64,000 nt of DNA from Gaiellasilicea sp963802765 (GTDB lineage: Bacteria > Actinomycetota > Thermoleophilia > Gaiellales > Gaiellaceae), in the NCBI GenBank assembly GCA_963802765.1, contig CAWDJZ010000018.1, positions 62,001 to 126,000 of the forward strand. Reading direction: 5' to 3'. Every line of letters starts with the position of its first letter. Position 1 is the first letter of the stretch. Below are positions 63,029 to 64,000 of this stretch, piece after piece. The notes below the pieces were generated by a model, which was given only the letters and a program-made list of their open reading frames with translations, had not been told where the DNA came from and ran no database searches. A program made the position numbers and the translations under genes.

Positions 63029-63232
63029 ATGGACGGGGTCGAGCTGGTGAGGTCAGCTTCCGCACGGCGCGAGGTTCGCTGCGCCGACTGCGGCTACGGC
63101 GCGCTCGTCGGTGAGCGCTCCGTCAGCTGTCCGATGTGCCACGGCAGTCAATGGCACGAGATTGAGCGCACCGCTCTGCTCGACGAGCTCGGTCCCGGCA
63201 CCTCTCCCGAGTCGTCGACACGCGGCTCATAG
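63029..63232 (+). CDS. Small zinc-ribbon protein
   Basis: 67 residues containing two CxxC knuckles, REVRCADCGYGALV and SVSCPMCHGSQWHEIERTA, spaced as in rubredoxin-like zinc ribbons. ATG at 63029 is preceded by CCGGAG. Such small proteins occur widely in actinobacteria; function unknown. The TAG stop abuts the convergent debranching-enzyme stop. Confidence 0.7.
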   Translation: MDGVELVRSASARREVRCADCGYGALVGERSVSCPMCHGSQWHEIERTALLDELGPGTSPESSTRGS

Positions 63233-64000
63233 CACGATCACCTGGTTGCCGTCGACGGCCACTCGCCAGGAGCGGCCGAGCGCCGGTACTCCGTCGAGCT
63301 CCAGGCCGTCGAGCCACTCCGGTGCGGCCGTCTGGGTCGAGCGAAGCTCGCCCGCAACCGGGTCCGGGTCGAGCCCGAGCAGGAGCCGCAGCAGCAGCAC
63401 GGGCGTCCCCGCCGCCCAGGCCTGCGGCCTTGCCGCCGTCGGATAGGCGATCGGGAACGGGGTCTCGTGGCGGTCGAACCCCGCGAACACCTCGGGCAGC
63501 GACCAGGTGAAGTAGCGCGACGCCTCGAGCAGCGTGGCGGCGATCCGTTCCACGTCGCCCGGCCGCCCCGCCCGGCCGAGCCCCCACGCGCCGAGCGACG
63601 TGTCGTGCGGCCAAACGGTGCCGTTGTGGTAGCTGAGCGGGTTGTAGGCCGCGTCGCCGGTCGACATCGTCCGGATCCCCCAGCCGGACCAGAGCTCGTC
63701 TCCCATCAGGCGGCTCGCCACCGCCTCGGCCCGCGCGGGCGGGACGATGCCGCTCCAGAGCAGATGGCCGACGTTCGAGCAGAGCGCGTCGACGGGACGC
63801 TTCTCCCCGTCCAGTGCGAGCGCGTAGTAGCCCCCACGCGCCTCGACCCAGAACTGCTCGTTGAAGCGGCGCCGCAGGTCTTCCGCCTCGGCCTCGAGGC
63901 GGTCCGCGAGAGCGGCGTCCGACCAGACCTCGCGCGCCAGCTCCGCGAGCCGCAGCTTCGCGTCGAAGGTGTAGCCCTGCACCTCCGCAGGCGCGATCGG
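63227..64000 (-). CDS. Glycogen debranching enzyme-like amylo-alpha-1,6-glucosidase (3' part)
   Basis: The C-terminal 257 residues of an (alpha/alpha)6-barrel glycosidase; the gene extends past the window edge. VQGYTFDAKLRLAELA, FWVEARGGYYALALDGEKRPVDALCSNVGHLLWSGI, SGWGIRTMSTGDAAYNPLSYHNGTVWPHDTSL and FPIAYPTAARPQAWAAGTP are the hallmark blocks of actinobacterial amylo-alpha-1,6-glucosidase-like (MGH1-type) proteins. The YHNGTVWPHD segment contributes to the active site. It would hydrolyse alpha-1,6 branch points or related alpha-glucosides in storage or trehalose-type metabolism. Confidence 0.88.
   Translation of the reverse strand, partial: PIAPAEVQGYTFDAKLRLAELAREVWSDAALADRLEAEAEDLRRRFNEQFWVEARGGYYALALDGEKRPVDALCSNVGHLLWSGIVPPARAEAVASRLMGDELWSGWGIRTMSTGDAAYNPLSYHNGTVWPHDTSLGAWGLGRAGRPGDVERIAATLLEASRYFTWSLPEVFAGFDRHETPFPIAYPTAARPQAWAAGTPVLLLRLLLGLDPDPVAGELRSTQTAAPEWLDGLELDGVPALGRSWRVAVDGNQVIVL

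Noticed and set aside
29..64000. Horizontal-transfer island, prophage or insertion sequence
   Set aside because: No integrase, transposase, tRNA-flanked boundary or composition break was seen; base composition is uniform apart from short regulatory palindromes.
1..64000. CRISPR arrays, rRNA or tRNA genes
   Set aside because: No regularly spaced repeats and no recognisable tRNA or rRNA segments were found by reading the gene gaps, which are all short.

Overview
The window is about 64 kb of very GC-rich DNA. It is densely coded, uses many GTG starts, and most neighbouring genes overlap by 4 nt (GTGA or ATGA). Peptide and amino-acid ABC importers, hydantoinase/oxoprolinase families, a GntR-FCD regulator, flavin oxidases and AlkZ-like DNA glycosylases together suggest a soil-type actinobacterium. 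A Thermoleophilia-like lineage would fit, but that is inference from gene content and composition, not from a marker gene. I saw no rRNA, tRNA, CRISPR array, transposase or phage gene, and no gene-free stretch above 300 bases.

Layout. (1) 1-3980, plus strand: the end of a peptide-import ATPase, a CocE-type hydrolase, a PLP aminotransferase and a sugar-acid type SDR. (2) 3984-21241, minus strand: one tightly overlapping 11-gene operon read from 21241 downward. It encodes HyuA, HyuB, an FAD amine oxidase, an enolase-superfamily enzyme, two more HyuB, a second HyuA, a CocE hydrolase, a double-SUMF protein, an M20 amidohydrolase and an AMP-forming ligase. A divergent GntR regulator, a GlcD-like oxidase and an FAH hydrolase follow at 21324-24069, with a conspicuous AT-rich palindrome between the two operons. 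The likely theme is opening of cyclic amides (hydantoin- or 5-oxoproline-like), hydrolysis and oxidation. (3) 24079-28710: an AlkD-like repair protein, an unusual aldo/keto reductase fused to a PNKP-like kinase, an ArsR-like regulator and a divergent aldo/keto reductase. (4) 28753-34322: a complete Dpp/Opp-type importer ending in a strong hairpin, then an Xaa-Pro-type peptidase. (5) 35538-45382: a TIGR04076 protein, an LLM oxidoreductase, a branched-chain-type importer (binding protein on plus; permeases and ATPases on minus behind an FAD oxidase), an M23-like protein, an esterase and a flavin reductase. (6) 45423-50126: a disulfide oxidoreductase, a cytochrome P460-like protein, a STAS protein, a secreted glycoside hydrolase, a 31-residue ORF and a short XRE regulator. 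(7) 50158-56735: an aldo/keto reductase, an ornithine-cyclodeaminase-like protein, a threonine-dehydratase-like protein, two tandem AlkX/YcaQ-type glycosylases and a trans-sulfuration enzyme. (8) 56747-64000: a metallo-hydrolase, MFS and MATE transporters, a conserved hypothetical protein, a glycosyltransferase, an SDR, a zinc ribbon and the end of a glycogen-debranching-like enzyme.

Many otherwise well-conserved genes are interrupted by single-base indels, nearly all of them insertions. I treat these as probable base-calling errors and give the full span of each gene, with the break points in the text. The most unusual items are the AKR-kinase fusion, the triple-HyuB operon, the tandem SUMF protein without the catalytic cysteines, three palindromic elements placed exactly at gene ends, and two genes whose only plausible start is CTG in a CTGA overlap.
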